Source of the DNA: Rhodospirillales bacterium
GTDB lineage: Bacteria; Pseudomonadota; Alphaproteobacteria; Bin95
DNA: 39,344 bases
Assembly: GCA_008081395.1 (NCBI GenBank)
Contig: VMCJ01000021.1
Coordinates: forward strand, 1-39,344
Direction: 5' to 3'
A program made the position numbers and the translations under genes. This document shows, one piece after another, positions 1 to 8,291 of the stretch. Each line of letters starts with the position of its first letter. Within the stretch, counting starts at the first letter, position 1. The notes beneath the pieces are model-generated. The model did no database searches, was not told the origin of the DNA, and was given only the letters and a program-made list of their open reading frames with translations.

Positions 1-36
1 ATAGCCGTCATGTATCGAAGGCGGTAGCGCCGACAT
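1..36 (-). CDS. Possible 5' end of a gene running off the left edge
   Basis: An ATG at 36-34 on the minus strand opens a frame that stays open to the window edge (12 codons, peptide MSALPPSIHDGY). An AGGGGA-type ribosome site lies about 7 bases upstream. It follows ctpA on the same strand. From memory of alphaproteobacterial gene order, the RNA pyrophosphohydrolase gene rppH often lies near envC-ctpA, and 'GYR...' fits the beginning of that family, but 12 residues cannot prove it. The competing reading is the tail of a plus-strand gene ending at the TAA at 84-86. No symbol is given for this reason. Confidence 0.3.
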   Translation of the reverse strand, partial: MSALPPSIHDGY

Positions 37-110
37 TTGCATTCCCCTTTTGCGATTTTGCTAATCTCAATAGCCAGAGTGCTTAAGCTAGACATTGCCA
101 CTCCATGGCC

Positions 111-150
111 ATTGGCGCCTGAAGTCATTTCGTGCGCCAATTTTTATTTC
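111..150 (+). terminator. Stem-loop followed by a T-rich run
   Basis: An 8-bp perfect inverted repeat, ATTGGCGC (111-118) and GCGCCAAT (134-141), encloses a 15-base loop and is followed on the plus strand by TTTTATTTC. That is the layout of a Rho-independent terminator for plus-strand transcription. In the ctpA (minus) direction there is no T run after the stem. It may therefore end a plus-strand transcript entering from the left, or be a folded 3' region of the ctpA message. Confidence 0.35.
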
Positions 151-196
151 AGAAAAATAAATAGGTCACTGGCTTCTCTATATTTGTTCCAGGCGA

Positions 197-1483
197 TCAC
201 TTACTCATGATGGATTGCCGATAAAATGAAATACCACGCAGAACATCAAGGGCCCGGATTAACTGATAATCTTGTGCAGCCGCCTTTGCTTCTTTTTGCT
301 CTCGCGTCAGAGGTACTTTATCTAAAGTCTTTTCTTCCGAACTATCTAATGCACCATCCAAATCAGCTTCACGACGACGCATAGATGTATCCAAAGCCTC
401 CACTTTCGCTAAAGGAACATTGATGTCCGGTTCAATTCCTTTTGCTTGGATAGAAATTCCTGAGGGCGTGTAGTAGCGCGCAATAGTTAATCGGATAGCT
501 CCATGTCCAGGTATACGCTGAATTGTTTGAACCGAACCTTTCCCAAAAGTACGCTCGCCCACTAAAATTGCTCGGCCATGGTCATGCAGAGCTCCTGCAA
601 CAATTTCTGAAGCGGAGGCCGAGCCACCATTGATAAGAATTACCAGCGGCAATCCATCAATTATGTCACCAGACTGTGCATTATATCGTTGAGCTTTTTG
701 TTTTTCTCTTCCACGAGTTGAAACAATTTCACCCTTGTCTAAAAACGCATCAGAAACTGATATCGCTTGGTCAAGAAGGCCTCCGGGATTATTTCGGAGA
801 TCAAGGACAAAGCCCTCAATGTCTTCGCCTATCTCTTTCTTCAGCTCATCGACGGCTTTAATCAAATTTGGCTCAGTTTGGCGAGTAAAGCTGGAAATCC
901 GAATGTACCCAATTTTACCCTCTGATCTGGCACGGATAGGACTTACCTTAATCACAGCCCTCACAATTTCTACATCAAAAGGGGCTTGTTCTCCCCGGCG
1001 CACCGTAAGCTTAATCTTATCTCCTACTTTGCCACGCATTAGTTTTACGGCATCACCCAAAGCCATGCCTCTTACACTTTTTCCATCTAGGGCAATGATA
1101 AGATCGTTGGGTTGCATACCCGCCTCTGCAGCGGGAGTGTCGTCTATTGGAGACACAACTTTAACGTAACCACCCTCCATTGTGACTTCGATACCTAAGC
1201 CACCAAACTCTCCCCGAGTATCAACATCAAGACGCTTCCTGTCTTCTTCATCAAGATATGAAGAATGCGGATCAAGCGAGGTCAGCATTCCATCTATTGC
1301 TGCCTTAATTAACTCTGCATCGCTCACCTCTTCGACATAATCAGAACGAATGCGGTCAAGAACGGTCCCAAAGAGCTCAAGCTGTTTATATGTATCCGAT
1401 GAACTCTTAGAGGACTGAGCTTGAACTTGGGTTGCAGACAAAAACACAAAAGCAGTTGCTGCGGCAATTGCAATAAATCGCAT
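197..1483 (-). CDS. ctpA: Carboxyl-terminal processing protease (S41 family), periplasmic
   Basis: This is a serine protease of the tail-specific CtpA/Prc family, which cleaves periplasmic proteins near their C-termini. I chose the ATG at 1483 because it starts directly at a signal peptide (MRFIAIAAATAFVFLSATQVQAQ, trimmed at AQ) and avoids overlap with envC; an upstream ATG at 1546 would add 21 residues and lie inside envC. The mature part has an N-terminal helical region, a PDZ domain (about residues 85-165, containing GGLGIEV and GMQPNDLI) and the S41 core. The expected Ser-Lys dyad is Ser290 in the GSASASEI motif and Lys315 in FGKGSVQ, 25 residues apart as in the family. Length of 428 aa is normal. 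It lies 16 bases after envC in the same transcript, a pairing common in Alphaproteobacteria. Confidence 0.93.
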   Translation of the reverse strand: MRFIAIAAATAFVFLSATQVQAQSSKSSSDTYKQLELFGTVLDRIRSDYVEEVSDAELIKAAIDGMLTSLDPHSSYLDEEDRKRLDVDTRGEFGGLGIEVTMEGGYVKVVSPIDDTPAAEAGMQPNDLIIALDGKSVRGMALGDAVKLMRGKVGDKIKLTVRRGEQAPFDVEIVRAVIKVSPIRARSEGKIGYIRISSFTRQTEPNLIKAVDELKKEIGEDIEGFVLDLRNNPGGLLDQAISVSDAFLDKGEIVSTRGREKQKAQRYNAQSGDIIDGLPLVILINGGSASASEIVAGALHDHGRAILVGERTFGKGSVQTIQRIPGHGAIRLTIARYYTPSGISIQAKGIEPDINVPLAKVEALDTSMRRREADLDGALDSSEEKTLDKVPLTREQKEAKAAAQDYQLIRALDVLRGISFYRQSIMSK

Positions 1484-1499
1484 GTCGAAGCGGCATCCT

Positions 1500-2759
1500 T
1501 TATAACGAAGAGGCAAACCAAGGTGTGGGATCAATTGGTTTTCCATTTTTTCTTATTTCGACATATAGCTCAGGAGCGGCTAACTCGGAAGTACCTGAGC
1601 GCAATCGTTCCGGCAAAGTACCTATCAATTCCCCTTGAAGCACCCAATCTCCTTCAGCGATGTTGACCGTTTCAAGGCCGGTCAAAAGGGTATGATAACC
1701 ATCACCGTGTTCTATCAATGCCATCGTTGCATAACCTTTAAACGGACCCGCGTAGACAACTCTGCCATCATAGGGAGCAAATACTTCTGCAGAGGGTAAA
1801 GCACTGAAAATAATTCCTCTCGAGTACAGTCCCGCCCCCTCTCCAAACTTCCTTTTCGCCTTACCTACGACTGGAATTATTGCTGGATTCAATTGATTAA
1901 GACCTTTGAGACGCAATTCTAGATGATTTTCGTTCTTATCAACACTTCTCTGCCGTATCAGCTTAGAAGGTTGAATGGATGCATCACGCCCAGTTACTTT
2001 TTGTTCCAGGAGCCCAGTTCGCACTAGCGCAAGAGCCTCTTCACGAGAAGCTAGCTTTTTGAGAAAAGCGTCAAGGCTTTGAGCCTTTTCTGCAAGCCTT
2101 AATAGCTCATTACTCAGTTCTTTATCTCTCGTCTCCGTTTGATTAAAAAGCTTACGTCTCTTTGCAATCTTATTAATCAGATTACGACGTTCCTTGTGAA
2201 GGTTTGCTACCGACAACTTCGCCTCACGCTGTCGTGCCAAGTAATTTTTCTGTGAGACTTCGGCAGCCTGCAATTCATCTCGAGCTGAGGAAATTCTGCG
2301 CTCAATTTCTGGCAATAAACTTCTTAGTGCCAATCGAACCTTTACCGCATTTGATGGTTTTTCATTCAACGCTACTAATGCTTCGGGAGGCCTTGAAGTC
2401 AGGCGCACCATTGCGCCCAAAAGGCTCCCCAATTCTCTTCTGCGCTGAAGGACAGCTAGTTGGGCTTCTTTTATGTTCTCAGTTGCGAATTGAAGTTCTT
2501 TGGTTGCTTCAGCAACAGCAAGACGGCGAGACTTTAGTTTTTTTGAAGATCTGTTGATATCAGCTCTTAGCTTCTGAAGATCCACCTCCAAATCACCTAA
2601 TATTTCCTTTGATTTAGCTTTAGCACCATTAGCGACCGCAAGCTCTTGCTCCAGAGAATTTATTTGACCTTTGACATCCTCACGCAAGGTTTGAGCAGAT
2701 ACCGAAACAACCGCCAGAGTGGTTGTAAGCAGAACCACGGTGCAAATTACACGAAGCAT
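1500..2759 (-). CDS. envC: Murein hydrolase activator EnvC-like protein with degenerate LytM domain
   Basis: This periplasmic coiled-coil protein with a C-terminal LytM (M23) domain is expected to activate cell-wall amidases during division. The ATG at 2759 puts a signal sequence at the N-terminus (ends near VSVSAQ); the longer frame from 2807 runs into the upstream gene. Residues about 25-250 are rich in Lys, Glu, Arg and Leu heptads, consistent with long coiled coils. The last 100 residues are LytM-like (APYDGRVVYAG...GYHTLLTGL...LYVEIRKNGKPIDPTPW). The zinc-ligand HxH of active M23 peptidases is replaced by LYVEIR, so the domain should be catalytically dead, as in EnvC. At 420 aa its length is typical. 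The stop is 16 bases before ctpA. Confidence 0.9.
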   Translation of the reverse strand: MLRVICTVVLLTTTLAVVSVSAQTLREDVKGQINSLEQELAVANGAKAKSKEILGDLEVDLQKLRADINRSSKKLKSRRLAVAEATKELQFATENIKEAQLAVLQRRRELGSLLGAMVRLTSRPPEALVALNEKPSNAVKVRLALRSLLPEIERRISSARDELQAAEVSQKNYLARQREAKLSVANLHKERRNLINKIAKRRKLFNQTETRDKELSNELLRLAEKAQSLDAFLKKLASREEALALVRTGLLEQKVTGRDASIQPSKLIRQRSVDKNENHLELRLKGLNQLNPAIIPVVGKAKRKFGEGAGLYSRGIIFSALPSAEVFAPYDGRVVYAGPFKGYATMALIEHGDGYHTLLTGLETVNIAEGDWVLQGELIGTLPERLRSGTSELAAPELYVEIRKNGKPIDPTPWFASSL

Positions 2760-2776
2760 TTGGCTTTTAAAGAAAA

Positions 2777-4222
2777 TCAGACCCGACGCAGGGCCCGGCC
2801 AGGACACTCTCCCGTTGGCTTACCGGCCCACCAGATAAATGTTCCGTTGTTCATCACAGCATCTATACCCTGCGCAGGCTGAGTTGGCTGATCAAAACTC
2901 GCACTATCCAAAATAGTTTCGGGATCAAAAATAACTATATCAGCAAATGACCCTTCGCTTATTAAACCACGTTCCCGCAATCCAAATACAGTCGCCGGGA
3001 CAGAGGTCATTCTTCTCACAGCCTCCTCCAAAGACAATAAGCCTACTTCACGCACATAGTGACCTAGGACACGCGGAAATGTGCCCCATAGCCTTGGATG
3101 AGGCTTTTCATCATGAGGGATCCCATCAGACCCAATCATAGCATCTTCGAACGATATAACTTCTTGGACGTCTTCCTCCGCCATAGAAAAGTATATTGCT
3201 CCCGCTGGCTGAAGGCGATCGACCATCTTTTCAGGAGTTTGCTGATATTCCATTGCAAGTTCGGCTAAGTCGCGGCCCGCGACTTCAGGCATAGGTTCTG
3301 ACCAGGTGATTAGTACTTTTGCTGAATCAGCTACACGCTCTGCTAATAATACAGTGGAGCTTGCTATATAGGGGTAAACGTCTAACGCCACTTTTTGAGT
3401 TTTTCTAGCTTCTCTAATTAAAGGAAGGCTTTCCTTGACTCGTCCGTGATTTGCTACACCAGATGCCTTGTGGTGCGATAAAACCACTGGAGCATTACTC
3501 CTCAAACCTATCTCAAGAGCTTCTCGCACTGATTCTAAGAGTTTAGAGCCTTCATCCCGCAGGTGTGTGGCATACAAACCTCCAGCCGCACCAGCAATCT
3601 CCGTCAAAGCGACGACTTCATCAGTAGAGGCAGCGCGAGCTGGCGGGTAAAATAATCCCGTTGACAGACCTATTGCCCCGGCATCCATTGCTTCCGCTAC
3701 ATGTGCACGCATTGTAACAATTTCGTCGTGTTTAGCCGGTTGATAAAGGTCGGAAACTTCACTAATGCGAAGTGTCTGGTGGCCCACAAGGAACGCAGCA
3801 TTTGTTGCTGCAGGCTTATGATCTACGGCGTCTAAAAATGCGCCAAACGAAGAGAATCGAACAGGGTCAAGTCCAAAAATTAGATCTAAGGGTGGCTTTG
3901 GTCGTCCAGGGGATGAGAAAGGTGCAAGGCTGACTCCACAATTACCTACAATGACTGTTGTGACTCCTTGCGAAGACTTTGCCTTCATTGCAGGATCAGC
4001 AAACAGCAAACGGTCGTCATGCGTATGGGCATCAATAAAGCCAGGCGCCACAATTTTGCTTGAAGCATCCACGCGTTTATCTGTCTTGGCAACAGAGAGG
4101 TCTCCGACAGCCGCTATACGATCACCAAGAATGCCAACGTCTGCTTTGAAACGCGGGCTACCAGAACCGTCAATTATAGTCCCATTAGCAAAAATTACAT
4201 CAAAATGCTCAGGGTTTTCCAT
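2777..4222 (-). CDS. N-acyl-D-amino-acid deacylase (D-aminoacylase, amidohydrolase superfamily)
   Basis: The protein is predicted to hydrolyse N-acyl-D-amino acids to a free D-amino acid and a carboxylate. The 481-aa length and every metal or catalytic position known from the Alcaligenes D-aminoacylase are present at nearly the same numbers: His66 and His68 (DAHTHDD), Cys95 (GNCG), His220 (ATHLRDE), His250 (LSHHKASG) and Asp366 (GSDG). A small N-terminal beta domain and a C-terminal strand (ADIVIFDPETI) complete the amidohydrolase fold. There is no signal peptide, so it is cytoplasmic. An AGGAA site lies 8 bases before the ATG and overlaps the end of the upstream Sua5-like gene (5-base gap), suggesting coupling. 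The exact acyl or amino-acid preference cannot be read, and dihydropyrimidinase-like activities remain possible. Confidence 0.88.
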   Translation of the reverse strand: MENPEHFDVIFANGTIIDGSGSPRFKADVGILGDRIAAVGDLSVAKTDKRVDASSKIVAPGFIDAHTHDDRLLFADPAMKAKSSQGVTTVIVGNCGVSLAPFSSPGRPKPPLDLIFGLDPVRFSSFGAFLDAVDHKPAATNAAFLVGHQTLRISEVSDLYQPAKHDEIVTMRAHVAEAMDAGAIGLSTGLFYPPARAASTDEVVALTEIAGAAGGLYATHLRDEGSKLLESVREALEIGLRSNAPVVLSHHKASGVANHGRVKESLPLIREARKTQKVALDVYPYIASSTVLLAERVADSAKVLITWSEPMPEVAGRDLAELAMEYQQTPEKMVDRLQPAGAIYFSMAEEDVQEVISFEDAMIGSDGIPHDEKPHPRLWGTFPRVLGHYVREVGLLSLEEAVRRMTSVPATVFGLRERGLISEGSFADIVIFDPETILDSASFDQPTQPAQGIDAVMNNGTFIWWAGKPTGECPGRALRRV

Positions 4223-4227
4223 AAAAC

Positions 4228-4932
4228 TTATTCCTGTATCCGCAGTGGCGAAGGAGCGGCTGGAAGATTTATTCCAAAGCGTCGTTCGAGCGTATCTTGT
4301 ATGAGTTCATAACTGGATCCAAATCTTACCACTTGAAAAGTAGCAAGATTCAGAAGTGTCGACGACGCTCTGTAAGGCCAGCATTTTCTCAAACCATGGT
4401 CTATAACAACATCTGCAATGGCCAGGATATCTGGCTCAATATCTATCGCACGAAACTTTGTACCTTGCATTGAAAGATTCGCTGAAGATCCAAAAAGCGC
4501 ATGACCTGCCTCTCGACTTCGACGCGATATGGCCGAGTGAAAGGGGCCAGCATTTGTCAACATACACAGAGTTTTATTCTTAGTTGACATGTCCAGCGCC
4601 TGCGGCTCCATAGATGCAAGCATTGGATGATCCATTCTGCATGGGCCAATCACTCCTAATGGAAGATCATCATCAAGAGTGATTGCATCAAAAACATCCC
4701 AACTGCGATCCGGCAGCAAATATAATTCACGGGCAAGTTCATTATCGCCTATCATGGCATTGAATTTTGAAGGCTCACGCCGTTTAGCTTCAAAAATTCG
4801 ACGTAAGGCCGAGAGAGAACCACCTATCGCTGAATAGCCGACGTCCATTGGCATGATTGCAATCCCACCAGATTTTAAGACTGCGAAAGCTTTGTCAGCC
4901 TCTGAAGCCATAAAAGGCGTTTCGGGTTGCAT
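4228..4932 (-). CDS. Sua5/YciO/YrdC-family protein
   Basis: The protein belongs to the YrdC fold, whose best-known members make threonylcarbamoyl-AMP for the t6A tRNA modification. Family signatures visible are GGIAIMPMDVGYSAIGG near residue 20, KRREPSKF near residue 50 (nucleotide and bicarbonate-threonine site) and SSANLS near residue 150. At 234 aa it has only the YrdC domain and lacks the C-terminal Sua5 domain of the roughly 320-aa alphaproteobacterial enzyme. The KRRxx-KP stretch is also altered to KRREPSKF. It may therefore be a paralogue with another role rather than the essential tsaC. AGGAG 7-8 bases before the ATG at 4932 fixes the start. It sits between an MFS transporter and a D-aminoacylase, an odd place for a tRNA-modification gene. 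Confidence 0.8.
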   Translation of the reverse strand: MQPETPFMASEADKAFAVLKSGGIAIMPMDVGYSAIGGSLSALRRIFEAKRREPSKFNAMIGDNELARELYLLPDRSWDVFDAITLDDDLPLGVIGPCRMDHPMLASMEPQALDMSTKNKTLCMLTNAGPFHSAISRRSREAGHALFGSSANLSMQGTKFRAIDIEPDILAIADVVIDHGLRKCWPYRASSTLLNLATFQVVRFGSSYELIQDTLERRFGINLPAAPSPLRIQE

Positions 4933-4959
4933 GAGTGATCTCCTATGAAAACTCGTACT

Positions 4960-6387
4960 TTAAGAAAAACGGCGAAAAGACCAGGCTAAAGTTGCACCAG
5001 CAAAAGCTGATGCCGCAGCAACTAAGAACACCGTGTTATAGCCTTGCAGGAAAGCATCTACCGCTCCTACATCATTTTGTAGTGCAGATTTTTGCACATG
5101 ACTGAACAATAAGGTCAGCATCGAAGCCGCCGCAATTACACCTATTGTTCTGGTAACCATTGCCAATCCACCCGCAACCCCTCGATCTTTTTCTGGCAAG
5201 ATACTCGTGACACCATCCAGATAGGCTGTCTGAAATAAACCCAGGCCAACTCCAGCTATTGCTAAAGTTAAAATAACCTCGGCTAGTGTTGCGTCTGTCT
5301 GCACCTGACCAATTAGTCCAAGTCCTAAGGCTGCTAAGCTTGCCCCAAATACAGCGACTGTAGCCCCAGAAATTCGTTCAATCATTCGCCCTGCTAAAGC
5401 TGCAGCTATCGCTGCACCCAACGCCCCAATTGCAAGAGCTAATCCTCCCGATGCTGCGTCAAATCCAGCATGGCGTGTCAAGAAAAAAGGAGTGAATAGA
5501 AGAGGGGTAAAGGTCGCGCCACAAATGATAATGTTAAGGACATTTAGAAGACAAAATCTAACATTCTGGAAAGCACGGATCTGCAGCACGGGATCCGAGG
5601 CTGTTTTCTCAACTCTGACAAAAAATACTGCTGAAACAAATCCCAAAAACCCAACACATATGGCTTCTACTGTTAGGCCCCATCTAGCTAAGCTGAGCGC
5701 AAGCGCAAAACTAGCAAGTGTTGCCACAAGAAGAATGGCTCCTAAAAAGTCAAAAGAGGTTTCAAGGTCTCGATGGTTTCGATCTGAAGGCAATGTCCAC
5801 AGAAGTCCTAGCACTGTTAAAGCCAATGGGATTCGAAACCAAAAGACAGCTTGCCAACCAAAAGCATCTGTTAAGGCGCCTCCAATCACAGGCCCAATAG
5901 CACCAGCAGCAGCAAACATCGCCGCATAGTAACCAATTACTCTGCTCCGCAGACTTTCAGGATACAAGGATGTAGCAAGCGCCGGGCCACAGGCGATTGC
6001 AAGTGCAGTTCCTAGACCTTGCGCAACCCTCGCTGGCAACAATGCACCAAAACTTGGTGCCAATGAGCATGCGGCAAGTCCAATACAACTGGCTGCCAGA
6101 CCTATTTTGAATATGCGCCTACGGCCATAGCGGTCACCAAGTTTTCCCGCAATCAAGGTCAGACTAGAATAAGTGAGAACATAACAGATTATGATCCATT
6201 GGATCATTTCGAGTGGCAATTGAAACTCCCCAACAATTGCCGGAAAAGCGATATTCACCGCTGTATCTAAGGGGCCGACGGCAACACCACACCCCACTAC
6301 TATTAGACCAGTAATAGCCTTAGCTCGTCGAGTTGAGGAATTACTCACAAACAAAACCTTACTGTCGAAGTAAAAGGTTGTTGCCAT
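4960..6387 (-). CDS. MFS transporter, DHA2 (EmrB/QacA) drug:H+ antiporter type
   Basis: This is an integral inner-membrane exporter of the major facilitator superfamily. The hydrophobic profile suggests about 14 membrane segments in 475 residues. Two motifs are diagnostic: LDTAVNIAFPAI in helix 1 (the DHA2 motif D1, usually LDxTIVNVALP) and the loop 2-3 motif A, GKLGDRYGRRRIFKIG. Motif C-like glycine and proline residues (AAGAIGPVIGGAL) occur in the antiporter helix 5 region. It lies 13 bases after the cyclic-nucleotide-binding gene and 27 bases before the Sua5-like gene, so it is part of the same transcript. No clear Shine-Dalgarno is seen for the ATG at 6387, and a start up to about 20 codons later is possible. 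The substrate is unknown. Confidence 0.87.
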   Translation of the reverse strand: MATTFYFDSKVLFVSNSSTRRAKAITGLIVVGCGVAVGPLDTAVNIAFPAIVGEFQLPLEMIQWIIICYVLTYSSLTLIAGKLGDRYGRRRIFKIGLAASCIGLAACSLAPSFGALLPARVAQGLGTALAIACGPALATSLYPESLRSRVIGYYAAMFAAAGAIGPVIGGALTDAFGWQAVFWFRIPLALTVLGLLWTLPSDRNHRDLETSFDFLGAILLVATLASFALALSLARWGLTVEAICVGFLGFVSAVFFVRVEKTASDPVLQIRAFQNVRFCLLNVLNIIICGATFTPLLFTPFFLTRHAGFDAASGGLALAIGALGAAIAAALAGRMIERISGATVAVFGASLAALGLGLIGQVQTDATLAEVILTLAIAGVGLGLFQTAYLDGVTSILPEKDRGVAGGLAMVTRTIGVIAAASMLTLLFSHVQKSALQNDVGAVDAFLQGYNTVFLVAAASAFAGATLAWSFRRFS

Positions 6388-6400
6388 GCGAACATTGGGA

Positions 6401-7099
6401 TCATCTGTTTGAGGTATCCATAGTTTGTGCGGTTAGTTTAACCGCCAGATCCGCTGAAATCAGGGAATTCATAGAAAGGCGCATAACGGGGTATCTATTA
6501 AAAAGGCCGGTAAGTCTTTCATGTGTGAAGGAAAGACAACGCAACTGTGTTTCCGCGTAAACAGCTGCAGTTGTTCTACCTCCATTCAAAAAACTAATCT
6601 CTCCAATAACCGACCCCGGGGCGAGTTGGGCTATTGCAATATTCTTCCTTTTAACTGTCGCTTTGCCTTCAACTATTACAAAAAGATTGTCGGAGGATAT
6701 GTTTTCATCGAGAATTTGATGCCCCTTTGAAAAGGATTTTCTTTCTGCGATGTTCAACAAGCGCATAAATTCGACAGTATCGAAACCTCTAAAAATAGTG
6801 GAGTGGAGTTCACGTTCCTCCTCGGAAAAATGGACACCTCTGCGTTCAGAAAAAATACCATAAATCCGCCACAGATGGATTATCGAAAATATAACGAGCC
6901 AAAAGATTACAAGCCAAAGTGGCCCCCCGGGCAAAAAGTAATTGTAGCTAATGCCTAGCAAACCTGACAGTACGCCTAAAAAGCGCAAAAGCAGCATATC
7001 TCTCATTGCTAGTGAAGCAGCTGTTACCGCAAACGAAAGATGACCAACCAAATTTAAAAGGGTAATCTGATCCGCAAGTACTTCTTGGATCTCTGACAT
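6401..7099 (-). CDS. Membrane protein with Popeye-like helices and a cyclic-nucleotide-binding domain
   Basis: A 232-aa protein with three predicted membrane helices (about residues 14-32, 35-56 and 61-83) is followed by a CAP-family cyclic-nucleotide-binding domain (about 105-215). The phosphate-binding cassette reads GEISFLNGGRTTAAV, with the Gly-Glu and the Arg that contact cAMP or cGMP phosphate, so ligand binding is plausible. This architecture matches bacterial relatives of the animal Popeye-domain proteins. There is no helix-turn-helix, kinase or cyclase output, so it probably senses or tethers at the inner membrane. It starts 5 bases after the acyltransferase-like gene and ends 13 bases before the MFS exporter, implying co-expression. 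Its function is unknown; a role in regulating neighbouring envelope or export proteins is only inference. Confidence 0.8.
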   Translation of the reverse strand: MSEIQEVLADQITLLNLVGHLSFAVTAASLAMRDMLLLRFLGVLSGLLGISYNYFLPGGPLWLVIFWLVIFSIIHLWRIYGIFSERRGVHFSEEERELHSTIFRGFDTVEFMRLLNIAERKSFSKGHQILDENISSDNLFVIVEGKATVKRKNIAIAQLAPGSVIGEISFLNGGRTTAAVYAETQLRCLSFTHERLTGLFNRYPVMRLSMNSLISADLAVKLTAQTMDTSNR

Positions 7100-7104
7100 T
7101 TTAC

Positions 7105-8268
7105 TTAGCCAGAAACTTTCTTGAAGGGAGAGAATTCCTCGAGAAATTCAATCTCTTCTCCAACGGCTTCAAGCTCTCGCTCAAGAAAATCTTCAACAGC
7201 TCGTCTGAAATTAGGATCTACTATGTAGTGAATGCTGTAAGTTTGAGCGGGTAAGTAACCTCTTTGTAACTTATGCTGCCCTTGAGCACCTGCCTCTACT
7301 CTTTTGAGACCCCGTTCGATGGCAAATTCGATAGCTTGGTAATAGCAAGCCTCAAAATGTAAATTCTTAAAATTGTCGGAACAGCCCCAATTTCTTCCGT
7401 ACAGAGTATCTGAGCCAATCAAATTTAGGGCTCCTGCCACCCATTCCCCTTCATATTCAGCCATCACCAGCGCGACACGATCAGGCATACGTTCATGTAG
7501 ATAAGAAAAAAACGGTCGCTTAAGGTAATCCCAACCCCATTTCTTGTCAGTTGTGTTTCTATAAAAGCGGTAGAAAGCGTCCCAATGCTCTGTTCTCAGA
7601 CTGTCACCAGTAAAAACGCTCATCTTAACGCCTTGCTTATAAACTGCCTCGCGTTCCTTTTTTATGTTTTTTCGCTTTCGGCTCGAGAGAGCATCCAAAA
7701 AATCCTGGAATGTCTGGTAATTTGCGTTAGTCCAATGAAACTGTTGGCCGGATCTTTGAAGAAACCCTAGGCTCCCCATCCGTTCCCATTCCCCTCGGGT
7801 CAGAAAATTAACGTGAAGGGTAGCGACATTGGTTTGCTCAACAACCTTAAGTAAAGCCTGCACAAGAACATTTTCATAAGTAGCAAGGTCTAGACCTGGA
7901 CGGACTAAAAAACGCTTTCCAGTTACTGGGGTAAAAGGTACCGCCGATAAAAGCTTAGGGTAGTACTGGCCACCTGCCTTTTCCCAAGCATGTGCCCAAC
8001 TATGATCAAAGACGTACTCACCTTGCGAATGCCCTTTTAAATATAATGGCATCGCGGCAGCCATCACACCATTCGGATCATTTGCAACTATATGCCGAGG
8101 CAACCAACCTTCTTCCGCCGACACTGAAAGACTCTCTTCTAGTGAGCTCAGAAAGTCATGGCATAGAAAAGGGTTATCCGCTCCAGCACATTCGTCCCAA
8201 TCCGAACGATTTATATCGGATATGCGCTCTAGCACGCGGACTTCGATATCACTTTCCCTATCAGCCAT
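7105..8268 (-). CDS. FemAB-like GNAT acyltransferase (DUF482 / COG3146 type)
   Basis: This 387-aa protein matches the family annotated as 'peptidoglycan biosynthesis, FemAB-like' or GNAT N-acetyltransferase. Recognisable features are the N-terminal SDWDECAGADNPFLCHDFLSSLE block, HSWAHAWEKAGGQYYPKLLSAVPFTPVTGKR near residues 90-120, RKNIKKEREAV near residue 200 and a C-terminal EAGAQGQHKLQRGYLP segment. All are typical of this family. No member has a firmly known substrate; aminoacyl or acyl transfer to a cell-wall or small-molecule amine is expected from the fold. No signal peptide is seen. The gene lies 23 bases after the RidA-like gene and 5 bases before the Popeye-like gene. No strong ribosome site precedes the ATG at 8268. 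Confidence 0.82.
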   Translation of the reverse strand: MADRESDIEVRVLERISDINRSDWDECAGADNPFLCHDFLSSLEESLSVSAEEGWLPRHIVANDPNGVMAAAMPLYLKGHSQGEYVFDHSWAHAWEKAGGQYYPKLLSAVPFTPVTGKRFLVRPGLDLATYENVLVQALLKVVEQTNVATLHVNFLTRGEWERMGSLGFLQRSGQQFHWTNANYQTFQDFLDALSSRKRKNIKKEREAVYKQGVKMSVFTGDSLRTEHWDAFYRFYRNTTDKKWGWDYLKRPFFSYLHERMPDRVALVMAEYEGEWVAGALNLIGSDTLYGRNWGCSDNFKNLHFEACYYQAIEFAIERGLKRVEAGAQGQHKLQRGYLPAQTYSIHYIVDPNFRRAVEDFLERELEAVGEEIEFLEEFSPFKKVSG

Positions 8269-8291
8269 TTATTTAAGCCATGGATATAGGA

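Noticed and set aside
735-1169. 144-aa plus-strand frame opposite ctpA
   Set aside because: It lies entirely antisense to well-conserved protease and PDZ codons, has a composition typical of a reverse-strand shadow, and shows no recognisable domain.
5492-5929. 145-aa plus-strand frame opposite the MFS gene
   Set aside because: It is a shadow of membrane-helix codons; reverse-strand reading gives a basic low-complexity peptide.
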